Counted from the stretch's first letter, positions 1 to 9,352 are shown. The stretch is DNA of 64,000 nucleotides from Planctomycetia bacterium (GCA_016795155.1 JAEUIE010000003.1:1-64000), one strand, 5' to 3'. Notes: generated by a model not told the origin, from the sequence alone. Made by a program: numbers and translations.

Positions 1-1
1 G

Positions 2-1360
2 GCCAAGCTTGGCCTCAGCATCGAAACGTGCAGCCAGGTTCAGGAACTCATTCACCAGATGGCCAAGGAACAAATCGATGCTGCCATCCGGGAGTTTCAA
101 CGCGATCTCGGCTTCGAAGCGAGCAAGCTCGACGTCCTGGCCCACCAGATGCTGCAAATCCATCGCATGCATTCCATTGGCGATTCGATGGCCCGCCGAC
201 TCAAGGAAGGTGACCTGCCCGCATCGTTCTACAACGCCTATCGTCACGTTGTCAAGGATACGTCAACGATGCTGTTGCAACTCGACGAGCAACGCATCAA
301 GGAGAACCGCAAGACGTTTGTCTCGCCGGAAGATGCCGACGCCAAGCTCGCGGAAGAGCAGCGTTGGAATCACGTTCTGTACGCCTCATCGGAAATGAAA
401 ATCCGGAATGGCTACTATTACGATCCACGACGCGGCGTGGCGCAGCCTGCACTCGATCTGCCGATGGAGCAGGTCGCTGAGCGCGACATCATCCGCATGC
501 GGTTTATGCCGAAAAGTCCGCGTGAGGATGCCAACATCGCCGATGCCTTGCTCGAAGTAGAAAATGAAGAAGCGGAAGCCTGGTACGAGAAAGTGAACAA
601 CATGGAGGTGCCGACCGATGCGCGGAAGTTCGACCCGGTGTTCAATGATGAACCCTACATGCAACACGCCAGGCATCGAGGCTACGTGACCACCGCGAAG
701 AAGATCTTTCTGGAACGGCTACAACATTACAACGAAGTCTGGCAGAAGGCGGAAGAAAAAGTCGAAGGCCTGATGGAAGCCATCGGCATCAAGATTGGCT
801 TCTGTCACGAATCAGTGGGTTTGCCGAGGAGTGTGCAAAAAGCAGCCGAGGGCGATGCGGAGGCGATCAAAGCGTTGAAGTCGGCAGTAAAAGAGATGCA
901 GGCCAATAAGTCAAAGATCAAGAGTGAAGCAGAGAAGAAGGAACAGTTGGAATACGCACTCAACACGCCATACCACGTGCAGGCACTCGCGATTTTCCTG
1001 GCGTTCAGCAGTTTGTGGACGTGTACAAGCATGGTGTTTGCCGTGGGACACGTTTCCAACGTGTCATCGGGGATGAGTCGCCCAGGCATCGCAAGCCGCT
1101 GGCACGATACAATCGTGCCCCACGATGATGTGGAACAGGATTCCAATCCTGTTCGCGGTGACAATACGCTGTCACCGCTCGACGCTGTCAAGATTGGAAT
1201 CTTGACCCACTACGGACTGCCAGGAGCAGGGGATGCTCACGAGATTCCGGACTTATTTTGCCACTTTTCTCCGCGCGGCCCCGCCCCGGGCTTAAAGAGC
1301 CCGGGGCTAAATAGAGTGTTTTTTCAGGGTTTTTCCCGTGTTTCCACTGACACCGGCTGA
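2..1360 (+). CDS. Unrecognised protein, 5'-truncated by the window edge
   Basis: The reading frame is open from base 2, so the gene begins upstream; an internal ATG at 59 is not a convincing start. I do not recognise the family. The first ~300 residues are highly charged and look alpha-helical, with many Glu, Lys and Arg and coiled-coil-like stretches, so they read as real protein. The final ~100 residues differ: from about base 1040 the frame is translated from a cluster of near-perfect palindromes (1047-1307). This C-terminal part is therefore probably not native. A second frame around 960-1040 also reads protein-like (GVQQFVDVYKHG), so a frameshift or broken end near 960 is possible. No signal peptide or membrane segment is visible in this part. 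Confidence 0.55.
   Translation, partial: AKLGLSIETCSQVQELIHQMAKEQIDAAIREFQRDLGFEASKLDVLAHQMLQIHRMHSIGDSMARRLKEGDLPASFYNAYRHVVKDTSTMLLQLDEQRIKENRKTFVSPEDADAKLAEEQRWNHVLYASSEMKIRNGYYYDPRRGVAQPALDLPMEQVAERDIIRMRFMPKSPREDANIADALLEVENEEAEAWYEKVNNMEVPTDARKFDPVFNDEPYMQHARHRGYVTTAKKIFLERLQHYNEVWQKAEEKVEGLMEAIGIKIGFCHESVGLPRSVQKAAEGDAEAIKALKSAVKEMQANKSKIKSEAEKKEQLEYALNTPYHVQALAIFLAFSSLWTCTSMVFAVGHVSNVSSGMSRPGIASRWHDTIVPHDDVEQDSNPVRGDNTLSPLDAVKIGILTHYGLPGAGDAHEIPDLFCHFSPRGPAPGLKSPGLNRVFFQGFSRVSTDTG
1047..1206. repeat. Cluster of five tandem short palindromes
   Basis: Five near-perfect hairpins lie within 160 bases: 1047-1065 (8-bp stem, loop TCC), 1101-1119 (8 bp, loop ACA), 1133-1154 (10 bp, loop CC), 1155-1178 (9 bp, loop ATACGC) and 1187-1206 (9 bp, loop GG). 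The stems differ completely from one another, so these are not copies of a single sequence. They share only the layout of an 8-10 bp stem with a 2-6 base loop. They are not followed by T-tracts, which argues against ordinary terminators. Confidence 0.8.
1283..1307 (-). repeat. GC-rich TTTAGCCCC-type hairpin, copy 1
   Basis: A 10-bp stem (1283-1292 with 1298-1307) closes a TAAAG loop. Read on the minus strand it is preceded by ATTTA and reads GCCCCGGGCT-CTTTA-AGCCCGGGGC. A second copy with the same leader, loop and length lies at 24067-24091, after the first prepilin gene. Confidence 0.75.
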
Positions 1361-1430
1361 TCGCCGTTTTGCTTCGAGTGGGACGAAATTCACCTTTTTC
1401 CCACTCAAATCAGCGGAGATGCTGCGCGCG

Positions 1431-2546
1431 TCACTTCACGAACAAAACACATACAGGCACGGAGACCTTGATGCTAGAACCAGTAGGCGACAATTTTCCA
1501 GTCGATTCATCAATGGCAAACGCAAACACATCGCCTGAATCCTGGTTGGCGGCGAGCAGATATTTGCCAAACAGATTGAAATTGCGAGGCGTTTTGCCTT
1601 CGGTACTGAAGTGTCCCTGGGGTGTCAGGGTGCCATCATCTTTCACCTTGAACAGAGCGATGCTGTTATGACCACGATTGGAAACATAAACAAACTGGCC
1701 ACTCGGATGCACCCTGATCTCGGCAGTGCTGTTGCCTGCTACATCGTGAGGCAGCGTGGTGACAGTATCAAGCAGAGTCAGCTTGCCGATCTCAGCGTCA
1801 TAACGATAGCTGCTGACGCTGGATGTCATCTCGTTGTTGGAATAGGCGAACTTGCCTTGTGGATGGAAAGCAAAATGTCGCGGCCCACCGCCGGGTGGCG
1901 TCTTGGTGGTGCCGTGTGGGGTCAGCGAAGCTTTCGTGGGATCGAGTTGATATACCAGCAGTTCATCAGTACCCAGGTCAGCAGCGATGGCGAACCGGTT
2001 GGCAGCATCGACATTAATCGAGTGAGCATGCGGGGCCTCCTGTCGCTGCTTGTTGACACTCTTGCCTTCGTGCTTGATGTACGAAACCACTTCACCCAGC
2101 GATCCATCGTCCTTGATGGGCAGCGACGAGACACTGCCTGCAGAATAGTTGGCGACCAAGACGCATTGGCCGGTCGCATCAACCGAAAGATGACACGGAC
2201 CAGCGCCGCCACAAGGCTGGGAATTGATCCTGGTCAACAGGCCAGTGCCGGGTTCAATCTTGAAAGCAGTAACGCCTCCACCTTTCTTGCCTTCGCTCGT
2301 TGCCACTTCGCTGACTGCGTAGAGCAGGGGCTTGGTAGGATGCTTCGACAGGAAAGAAGGGTTCGTCACTTTGCCAGCCAACTGAGGCTGCGACAAATGC
2401 CCTGTTTTCAAGTCGAGTTCAGCCAGATAGATACCCTCACTGCCTCGGCCCGTGTAGGTGCCGAAGTAGACTCGCACTTTCTGATCATCTGCAGCGTGGA
2501 GCGTTGCAGCGGAAACGGACAAGGCGATTGCCAGTATGCGAAGCAT
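1431..2546 (-). CDS. Secreted lactonase-family beta-propeller protein
   Basis: This is a 371-residue protein of the lactonase / 6-phosphogluconolactonase beta-propeller family (PF10282 type). Family signs include YFGTYTGRGSEGIY near the start and repeated motifs such as GPRHFAFHPQGKFAY and HPSGQFVYVSNRGHNSIA. Family members hydrolyse sugar lactones or act as cytochrome-like propellers. The N-terminus MLRILAIALSVSAATLHA is a good signal peptide, so export is likely. The start at 2546 is chosen because GGGAG lies about 7 bases upstream; an in-frame ATG at 2558 overlaps the metF stop as TGATG. It is the second gene of a minus-strand pair with metF. The true substrate is unknown. Confidence 0.85.
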   Translation of the reverse strand: MLRILAIALSVSAATLHAADDQKVRVYFGTYTGRGSEGIYLAELDLKTGHLSQPQLAGKVTNPSFLSKHPTKPLLYAVSEVATSEGKKGGGVTAFKIEPGTGLLTRINSQPCGGAGPCHLSVDATGQCVLVANYSAGSVSSLPIKDDGSLGEVVSYIKHEGKSVNKQRQEAPHAHSINVDAANRFAIAADLGTDELLVYQLDPTKASLTPHGTTKTPPGGGPRHFAFHPQGKFAYSNNEMTSSVSSYRYDAEIGKLTLLDTVTTLPHDVAGNSTAEIRVHPSGQFVYVSNRGHNSIALFKVKDDGTLTPQGHFSTEGKTPRNFNLFGKYLLAANQDSGDVFAFAIDESTGKLSPTGSSIKVSVPVCVLFVK

Positions 2547-2557
2547 ATGAACTCCCA

Positions 2558-3430
2558 TCAGATAACAGGGTGTTTGCCGATGTTGATCAGAATCTGTCTG
2601 ACACTGTCAATGCGGTTGAGGACATAGAAATGAATGCCAGGCACACCAGCCAGAAGCAGACCTTCCAGTTGTCTGGTACAGTGAGCGATGCCGACCGCTA
2701 CCTGACCAGCCGGGTCGTCTTCGTAGCGCTGCAGATCAGTCACCAGTTTCTGAGGCAGCTTGGCTTTGCACAAGGCGGTGATGCGCTGAACCTGTTTCAG
2801 ACTCAACACCGGCAACAGGCCAGGAACCAGCGGAGCATCAATGCCACGCATCTGGCATTTATCTCGGAAGCGGAAGAAATCATCGTTGTCGTAAAAGAGC
2901 TGGGTGTAGATGACATCGCCACCCAGATCGATCTTGCGTTTGAGGTTATCGAGATCGCTGTCTGCAGAACTGGCTTCCGCATGCGTTTCAGGATAGCCTG
3001 CCACACCAATGCCAAACTGCGGAAATTCCGTTTTGATGAATTTCACCAGTTCGCTGGCATAGCGAAAGCCGTTAGCAGTCTGTTGAAATTGTGTCTGACC
3101 CTGAGGCGGGTCACCTCGCAGAGCCATGATGTTGCTGACCTTGGCATCGCGAGCATCGGCAAGCCATTGCCTGATGTCGTCAATGTTGGAACCGACACAA
3201 GTGAAGTGGGCGGTGACCGGTGGTTTGACGTCCTGTATCAACTTTCGGGCAATATCGAGCGATTGCGACCGGGTGCTGCCACCAGCGCCATAAGTAATGG
3301 AAAGAAAAACAGGGTTATAGCGAGCCAGTTGTCTGCTGGTTTCAAACAAGGCCGCTTGGGCAGCCTCGGTTTTGGGAGGGAAGATTTCAAACGACCAGCC
3401 TATCTGGCCTGGCCTGTAATACTGACGCAT
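2558..3430 (-). CDS. metF: Methylenetetrahydrofolate reductase
   Basis: This enzyme reduces 5,10-methylenetetrahydrofolate to 5-methyltetrahydrofolate for methionine synthesis, using FAD. The 290-residue length and the single catalytic TIM-barrel domain match bacterial MetF. Family motifs seen are SFEIFPPKT near residue 13, ITYGAGGSTR, TAHFTCVG, NIMALRGDPP and DVIYTQLFYD. It is transcribed leftward and its stop overlaps the first possible ATG of the lactonase gene, so the two are probably cotranscribed. The 335-base upstream region is shared with the divergent kinase gene; I saw no convincing SAM riboswitch in it. Confidence 0.95.
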   Translation of the reverse strand: MRQYYRPGQIGWSFEIFPPKTEAAQAALFETSRQLARYNPVFLSITYGAGGSTRSQSLDIARKLIQDVKPPVTAHFTCVGSNIDDIRQWLADARDAKVSNIMALRGDPPQGQTQFQQTANGFRYASELVKFIKTEFPQFGIGVAGYPETHAEASSADSDLDNLKRKIDLGGDVIYTQLFYDNDDFFRFRDKCQMRGIDAPLVPGLLPVLSLKQVQRITALCKAKLPQKLVTDLQRYEDDPAGQVAVGIAHCTRQLEGLLLAGVPGIHFYVLNRIDSVRQILINIGKHPVI

Positions 3431-3765
3431 CGGCAGGTGTCTCTCATAAAGCTACTGTCTACTGCCATGTTAGTATCTTGGGAAATGACTTCTATGCAAA
3501 TTCATGAGAACTATGCTCATAATTGGATGAGGGCGAATGATGAAAGATTCTGGTGGTTAACCCAGTTCCTTTAACTAAATTGAAGGTGTGAAGGCTATAT
3601 CCCCCAGTTTTACATTGCTTTAGCGATTTATCGGGTTTTACCATCCTGTTTCACGAGTTCATGTGCTACAGTAGTAGTGCATCGCCGTTGCATCGGGAGC
3701 GAGAATTTAGAATGATGGATATTGCTTAAACCATCGTGAATTCTCGTCGGATTTAGAGTGTATTT
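3431..3765. other. Intergenic region between divergent metF and kinase genes
   Basis: This 335-base AT-richer region must hold promoters for both flanking genes. I searched for a SAM-type riboswitch and for small genes and found neither. No clear -35/-10 pair could be assigned by eye. Confidence 0.5.
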
Positions 3766-5343
3766 ATGGCTGCGCCGCTCAAAGGAACAGACCTGCTTGA
3801 ACTGGTTCGGAAAAGCGGGTTGCTGGAGCAACCTCGTTTTGAAGGCTACGTTTCGACTTTGCAGCAGGATGGACCGGTGGAAGAAGATCCATCGCGGCTG
3901 GCTACACGTCTCGTAAAAGATGGCTTAATCACGATTTTCCAAGCCAGGCAGATGCTTCGTGGCCGATATCGAGGCTTTTTCCTGGGCAAATACAAAGTGC
4001 TTGAACCGATTGGTTCTGGTGGCATGGCGGACGTGTATCTTTGTGAACACACCACCATGAGGCACAAAGTTGCAGTTAAAATACTGCCTATTGACAGGTT
4101 GAAAGACCCCAGCCTGTTAGGTCGCTTCAAACGTGAAGCACAAGCCATTGCTACGCTGAATCACCCCAATGTCGTCCGTGCGTTTGACCTCGATAATGAA
4201 GGCAACCTGCATTACCTGGTTACCGAATATGTCGATGGCTGCAACATGCAGGACTTCATCAAGAAAAACGGGCCATTGCAGCCTGAACGAGCCGCGAATT
4301 ACATCGCCCAGGCTGCTGCCGGTTTACAGCATATTCAGGAAGCTGAGCTGGTTCATCGTGATATCAAGCCCGGCAATTTGTTACTTGATCGCAGCGGTGT
4401 GGTCAAACTACTCGATCTTGGCCTGGCACGATTTAACGATATTGAACGACAGGATAACCTGACTCGTGATTTTGATGATGGCCGGGTTTTGGGAACTGCC
4501 GATTACATTGCACCCGAACAGGGCATCAAAGGCAGCGAAGTAGATATTCGGGCCGATATTTACAGCCTGGGAGCGACATTTTATTTCATGCTCAAGGGAG
4601 AGGCACCATTCGAGGGTGCAACGGTTACGCAAAAGCTGTTGTTCCATCAGATCAAGGAACCGCCTCCACTTCCAGATACCATTCCCGCTGAGATTGCTGA
4701 ACTCGTCAGGCACATGATGGCCAAGAAACCCGCCGAGCGTGTTCAATCACCTGCAGAAGTGGTGGAAAGATTGTTGCCTTATGTGAACGAGCCAGTGCAG
4801 CCTCTGGAAGAAGAGATGCCGCCTCGCTCCTCGGTCTTTGCATCACAGTCGAAAGTAGCTGGTCCGAAGAGTTCGTCACGTCTGTCGGGTCGCCTGGCTA
4901 TGACAGGCATTTCCCCATCACTTTCAGGCCCTGCTTCCGGACGAGTTTCTGGCCCACGTTCAGGGATTGACCCTGCTTTGCGTGCAACACCTCACGCCGG
5001 GGTGAACATTCCGACTGTTCCCAATCCCATTGTTACCCCGACGATTCCTGAACTGATTGAAGATGATGACGAAGTCCCGGATCGGTTGACCAGTGGCGAT
5101 GATGACATTGCTGTTTCATTTGTAAATAGATACAAGTGGTATCTCATCGGCGGCGCAGTGGCGGTATTGCTCGGATGTGCCGTGCTGGTCTATACCTTGA
5201 TCAGTTCTGTTTCCGGCAGCAAGATACCCATTAAATCGAGCAATTTCTCTGTTCTACCAGAGCAGAACGAAGAGGAATTAACCAAGCCTGCTTCCACTGC
5301 ACCTGCTGGTGGCTCGAATAATTCCAAGACTCCAGGCAAGTGA
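3766..5343 (+). CDS. Membrane-anchored serine/threonine protein kinase
   Basis: This 525-residue protein has a Hanks-type kinase domain and one C-terminal membrane segment. The glycine loop GSGGMADV is at 83-90, the ATP-binding lysine (VAVKIL) at 105, the catalytic HRDIKPGN at 197-204, DLG in place of DFG at 217-219 and APEQ at about 249. All key catalytic residues are present. A Ser/Pro-rich linker (about 345-450) leads to a hydrophobic stretch at about 458-480, followed by a short tail of roughly 45 residues that would lie outside. The N-terminal ~80 residues are a conserved planctomycete kinase lead-in containing GLITIFQARQMLRGRYRGF. Large kinase families are typical of planctomycetes; the targets are unknown. 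Confidence 0.93.
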   Translation: MAAPLKGTDLLELVRKSGLLEQPRFEGYVSTLQQDGPVEEDPSRLATRLVKDGLITIFQARQMLRGRYRGFFLGKYKVLEPIGSGGMADVYLCEHTTMRHKVAVKILPIDRLKDPSLLGRFKREAQAIATLNHPNVVRAFDLDNEGNLHYLVTEYVDGCNMQDFIKKNGPLQPERAANYIAQAAAGLQHIQEAELVHRDIKPGNLLLDRSGVVKLLDLGLARFNDIERQDNLTRDFDDGRVLGTADYIAPEQGIKGSEVDIRADIYSLGATFYFMLKGEAPFEGATVTQKLLFHQIKEPPPLPDTIPAEIAELVRHMMAKKPAERVQSPAEVVERLLPYVNEPVQPLEEEMPPRSSVFASQSKVAGPKSSSRLSGRLAMTGISPSLSGPASGRVSGPRSGIDPALRATPHAGVNIPTVPNPIVTPTIPELIEDDDEVPDRLTSGDDDIAVSFVNRYKWYLIGGAVAVLLGCAVLVYTLISSVSGSKIPIKSSNFSVLPEQNEEELTKPASTAPAGGSNNSKTPGK

Positions 5344-5346
5344 GTA

Positions 5347-6678
5347 TCATCGCATGGTCTGCCTGCGACAGATTTCCGCGATGGATGTTTCATCCATCAG
5401 ATGACGGGCTTCAAGATTCTCGCTGGCCAGCAACTGTAACGCTGCTTCATGTGCATCGCGTTCCATCGTTATTAAAATGACTTCCACAGCATAGCCTCGT
5501 TGTTTGAGAGTACCAAGGGCAATGGCTGTTGCAGGTATAACCTGTGCCAGGATGGCTATAATCGTGGCATCACGCGGCATGTGACTTTCTGCTTCATCAA
5601 TCAGATCAGGAAGTTCCAGGCCTTCGTTGAGTTCCAGTCGAGCCATCATTTCGCGAAGCAGTTGCAACTGTTCCGGTCCACGTCGTGTGGTCACGATCAT
5701 AGGCTGTAGATGCGCCGTTTTCAGTTCGGTTGCAGCTTCAGCCAATGCAAGCCGTCGGCTGAGGAAGTCTGCCACGCCATCGTCCTCGTCCTTGTGCCAG
5801 CCTTCCAGACGAATGCGATCTGCAGCATCGCGACCATTGCTGACCAGGCCGATCTGCTGACCCAGCTGATACAGTGCATTGGCCAGGGATATCGCAGCAG
5901 TGACTGCCAGTTCTGATCGATAGGGTTCGCCTCGTTCATGGAATGACTGCTTGTGAAAATCGAGCAGGATGGTAGCGCCAGCGATGGTGCTTGGTTCATA
6001 AATCTTGCAGTGCAGCGATCCCAAGCGGGCCGTAGTGCGCCAATGTACGCGGTTCATGGCATCGCCAGCCTGATAGGCCCGAACACCTGCAATACGGGTG
6101 GGGTCTTCAAATAAACGATGTGTCAACCTGATCTCGCCCACTGGGCGTCGAGATGCAAGGTCGTAACCTTCCAAGGGAATAATGCGTGGGTAAACCAGCA
6201 GAAATTGTGGCGCCGCTGCTATGCGAAACCGACGATACAGACCAAATAGATCGCCACCTTCCAGAACCAGTGGTCCAAACTGGTAGAAGCCACGCATTTG
6301 CGGAGTAATCTCATACTTTAGCTTGCGGTCGCTGTTACCCCATAGAACCGTGATTCGCTGCCGTTTGCCTTCAATCTTCAGTCGCGGAGGTCTGGATCGC
6401 AGGTAGTGTTCAGGCTGATAATCCTCTGCAATGATCCAAGGAATCGGAATAGGGCCGCGGTTTCCCAGAGTAACTGAAACAGACGTCGTTTCGCCAATAT
6501 CCATCTCTTTCAAGCTGGGTTTGCGGTCAGCATAAATGTTTTTACCCCATGTTAGAGCCAGGAACCGGCTGGTCAGTATCAAGCCGAGCAGGGCATACAT
6601 AGAATAAGCAAGAAGTCCAAGTCCAAACAGCAGGGCTATGGCAAGAATTACCAGTGAAGCCAGTATCCAGCGGATCAT
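5347..6678 (-). CDS. DUF58 domain membrane protein
   Basis: This 443-residue protein starts with two adjacent hydrophobic segments (about 1-40) and then carries a DUF58 domain. The typical core DPTRIAGVRAYQAGDAMNRVHWRTTARLG is recognisable around residues 190-220, split here into its recognisable parts DPTRIAGVRAYQ and NRVHWRTTARLG. DUF58 proteins are usually encoded next to MoxR ATPases and are thought to be assembly or chaperone partners of them. Here its ATG overlaps the MoxR stop by four bases (6675-6678), so it is translated from the same mRNA. The von Willebrand-factor and transglutaminase genes often found in such operons are absent. Confidence 0.9.
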   Translation of the reverse strand: MIRWILASLVILAIALLFGLGLLAYSMYALLGLILTSRFLALTWGKNIYADRKPSLKEMDIGETTSVSVTLGNRGPIPIPWIIAEDYQPEHYLRSRPPRLKIEGKRQRITVLWGNSDRKLKYEITPQMRGFYQFGPLVLEGGDLFGLYRRFRIAAAPQFLLVYPRIIPLEGYDLASRRPVGEIRLTHRLFEDPTRIAGVRAYQAGDAMNRVHWRTTARLGSLHCKIYEPSTIAGATILLDFHKQSFHERGEPYRSELAVTAAISLANALYQLGQQIGLVSNGRDAADRIRLEGWHKDEDDGVADFLSRRLALAEAATELKTAHLQPMIVTTRRGPEQLQLLREMMARLELNEGLELPDLIDEAESHMPRDATIIAILAQVIPATAIALGTLKQRGYAVEVILITMERDAHEAALQLLASENLEARHLMDETSIAEICRRQTMR

Positions 6679-7640
6679 GCAGTCTTCGCCTCGGTAGTAG
6701 GTACCGGAACCGCTGTCTCGCTCATGATGCTTTCGATTACTCGCGTAGCGGTGAGCTTGCGCAATCGGGCTTCAGGCTTCAGAATAATACGATGTGCCAG
6801 CACAGCGACGGCCAGTCGTTTGACATCGTCGGGTAGAACAAAGTTTCTTCCACGAATAGCAGCCAAAGCTTGGGAACTGCGGTAGAGAGCAATGCTGGCA
6901 CGAGGGCTGCCTCCCAGCCTGATGTCGTCATGCGACCGGGTCTGGGTTACCAGATCAAGCATGTACTTTTTCACTTTGTCATCGACGAAAATTTCACGAA
7001 CAGCTTTCTGGCAGCTTAACAGTTCTTTTTCAGAGCAGACTGGTTCCAGTTCATCGATGGGATGGCTTTTCTGAAAGCGATCCAGCATTTTGGACTCTTC
7101 ATCGACGGCGGGGTAGCCCAGACTTAACCGCACCAGAAATCGATCTAGTTGTGCTTCAGGCAGTGGAAAGGTTCCTTCATGATCAATGGGGTTTTGCGTG
7201 GCAATGACCACAAACGGGCTTTTCAGTACATGGGTTTCGCCATCTACCGTTACTCGTCCTTCCGCCATCGCTTCCAGAAGTGCAGATTGTGTACGTGGCG
7301 TGGCACGGTTGATTTCATCAGATAAAACGATCTGGGCAAAGATCGGACCTGCCCGGAATTCAAACTCACCCGATTTCTGATTGTAGATAGAGGCTCCGGT
7401 TACATCGGTGGGGAGCAGATCGGGTGTGCATTGAATACGTTTGAAACTACATCCCACACTGCGAGCCAGGCTTCTTCCCAGCATGGTCTTGGCTACACCG
7501 GGTACATCCTCCAGAAGAATATGCCCTTCCGCAAAGGCTGCAACCACTGCAAGGACTACGGGTTGTCTTTTCCCAAAGATAACCTTCTCAATGTTGGCAA
7601 TAATCCGGTTGGCCAGGGCGGCCACTTCTGCTTGTGCCAT
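6675..7640 (-). CDS. MoxR-family AAA+ ATPase
   Basis: This is a 321-residue AAA+ protein of the MoxR (AAA_3) class, which act as chaperone-like ATPases in maturation of protein complexes. The Walker A motif is EDVPGVAKT (residues 44-52), with the Val-Ala in place of the second Gly that is usual in MoxR proteins. Walker B is IVLSDEINRA (about 104-113), followed by PRTQSALLEAM and a sensor-1 stretch VIATQNPIDHEGTFPLPEAQLDRF (seen as shorter motifs ATQNP and LPEAQLDRF). It is the first gene of a two-gene minus-strand operon with the DUF58 gene. Confidence 0.95.
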   Translation of the reverse strand: MAQAEVAALANRIIANIEKVIFGKRQPVVLAVVAAFAEGHILLEDVPGVAKTMLGRSLARSVGCSFKRIQCTPDLLPTDVTGASIYNQKSGEFEFRAGPIFAQIVLSDEINRATPRTQSALLEAMAEGRVTVDGETHVLKSPFVVIATQNPIDHEGTFPLPEAQLDRFLVRLSLGYPAVDEESKMLDRFQKSHPIDELEPVCSEKELLSCQKAVREIFVDDKVKKYMLDLVTQTRSHDDIRLGGSPRASIALYRSSQALAAIRGRNFVLPDDVKRLAVAVLAHRIILKPEARLRKLTATRVIESIMSETAVPVPTTEAKTA

Positions 7641-7717
7641 CGTTTATTCCAGATAATGTTAACCCATTACTATAGCTTAATGAATGCAGCAGGTGTTAGA
7701 AGCACTTTTGAGAAACT

Positions 7718-9352
7718 ATGCTGGATAATCGTGAAAAAGGCTGGTGGTACTGGCGGACCGTGGCATGGTGCTTCGGTCTGCTTCTGATAATCCTTCCCGT
7801 CTGCATTCCGATCGCGGAACTGCTGCTTACTCGGTCTGCCTGGTCAGTTTGGAGTGAATCCAGCCGAATGGCCTGGCTGATTATTTCCACAGTTGGAATA
7901 GCGCTATCCAGCAGCTTACTGGCATTGGGGTTGGGATCAGTCACAGCATTTCTCCTGGTACGCACCAATCTGGTGGGGAAATCCATCTGGGGAATCCTGC
8001 TGGGAATGATCCTCTTTATTCCTTTACCGATGCTGTTGAGCGGCTGGTACATCATGATGCAAATGTGTGATGCAACCATGCCTGCATTATGGCCGGTTGA
8101 AGCACGATGGATGGGAACCATTCTGCTGCATGGTTTGCAGGGATTGCCTTGGGTAATACTGATTCTGGGAATAGGTTTGTTGTGGATAGAACCTGAGCTA
8201 GAAGAGGAAATGCGACTGGCAGCGCCTTTTCACCGAATATTTCATCGGGTGATCTTACCCCGCTGTTGGCCATTCGTTGGCATGTCTGTCTTGATGGTCA
8301 GTTGGATTACCTGGCATGAGATTGCTGTTACTGATTTCTTTCGCGTTCACACATTCGCAGAAGAAGTGTACCTGCAACTCAACAGTGGTGGCAAAGATCA
8401 ATCTTCTCGTGCCATAGCTGCTACATTCCCCTGGTGCCTGGTTTTCGTCACAGTCACACTATGGTACATGAACTGGTGGAAACGTCGCTGCCCGCCTCAA
8501 TGGCCCAGCCTCGGTAGGCTTCAACAGTTTTCATTATCTTCCAGACAAACGGCAGCGCAGTTGTGGATGCTGGGAATAATCTCGCTTTTGATTTTTGTAC
8601 CTGTGGTTGGTTTGCTGTTTCGTATGGGGCATCAGTTGGATGGCAGTTGGTCGCTTGCACATTGCCTGTCCTGTTTCAGCCGGGTTTTTACTCAACAAGG
8701 CGGAGTATTGTTTCAAAGTTTGCTAATGGCAGGTTTAACCGGACTTATAACTGGTGTTACAGTGCTGATCCTGGCGTGGATTAGTCGCGGTTCCGCTCGC
8801 TGGGAAAACCTGACCTGGTGGGTCGCAGCTTTACTCTGGACACTCCCAGGTCCCATTCTGGGAATTGGATTGCTTGAGTACATCCTGTTTCTGATTCAGG
8901 TACCCGTTGGAGGATGGTTATCACCATGGCTCTACAGTGAGCCATCCCCCGTTCCAACGATGTGGGCTGCCTGGCTCCGTTTTCTGCCATTAGCATGGCT
9001 AGTGATTTGGCCTATGGTTCGAACGTTGCCACGCGAGTGGGATGATCTGGCTCGACTGGAAGGAGCAACACCCTGGCAACGATTTCGACTGCACGAGTTT
9101 GCAGTATTGCTAAAACCTGCGCTGGTTATTGCTTTTGGAATTGCATTATTAACACTTGGCGAAATCAGTGCTACCAAAATGGTCACAACCCCTGGTTACT
9201 TGCCTTTGTCGCACCTGGTATTTCAGCAATTGCATTCCGGTGCCGATGCAGAACTCGCTGCACTGTCACTCACCCTGATGATGCCTGCGTTATTTGCTGC
9301 ATTTGTTACGGGCATGGTAATCCTGTTCAGATATCGTCGGCAAAGGAATTAA
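7718..9352 (+). CDS. Fused two-domain ABC transporter permease
   Basis: This 544-residue protein has about 11-12 predicted membrane segments arranged as two permease halves, like FbpB/ThiP-type iron or thiamine importers. Each half carries an EAA-like cytoplasmic loop: EMRLAAPFHRIFHRVILP near residue 165-182 and LARLEGATPWQRFRLHEF near 445-462. These loops contact the ATPase subunit. No ATPase or substrate-binding gene is adjacent, so the partners and the substrate cannot be told from this window. It is divergent from the MoxR operon (77 bases apart), and its 3' end overlaps the convergent next gene by 63 bases. Confidence 0.85.
   Translation: MLDNREKGWWYWRTVAWCFGLLLIILPVCIPIAELLLTRSAWSVWSESSRMAWLIISTVGIALSSSLLALGLGSVTAFLLVRTNLVGKSIWGILLGMILFIPLPMLLSGWYIMMQMCDATMPALWPVEARWMGTILLHGLQGLPWVILILGIGLLWIEPELEEEMRLAAPFHRIFHRVILPRCWPFVGMSVLMVSWITWHEIAVTDFFRVHTFAEEVYLQLNSGGKDQSSRAIAATFPWCLVFVTVTLWYMNWWKRRCPPQWPSLGRLQQFSLSSRQTAAQLWMLGIISLLIFVPVVGLLFRMGHQLDGSWSLAHCLSCFSRVFTQQGGVLFQSLLMAGLTGLITGVTVLILAWISRGSARWENLTWWVAALLWTLPGPILGIGLLEYILFLIQVPVGGWLSPWLYSEPSPVPTMWAAWLRFLPLAWLVIWPMVRTLPREWDDLARLEGATPWQRFRLHEFAVLLKPALVIAFGIALLTLGEISATKMVTTPGYLPLSHLVFQQLHSGADAELAALSLTLMMPALFAAFVTGMVILFRYRRQRN

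Noticed and set aside
1047-1206. Possible CRISPR array
   Set aside because: The palindromes differ in sequence and spacing, and there is no constant repeat or unique spacer pattern.
1611-2627. 338-residue plus-strand ORF
   Set aside because: Antisense shadow of the lactonase gene, with no start signal and no recognisable protein features.
2504-3574. 356-residue plus-strand ORF
   Set aside because: It is antisense to metF over nearly its whole length; metF has full family motifs and the plus ORF has none.
3431-3765. Possible SAM riboswitch ahead of metF
   Set aside because: I could not build the four-way junction or find the conserved core on the minus strand.
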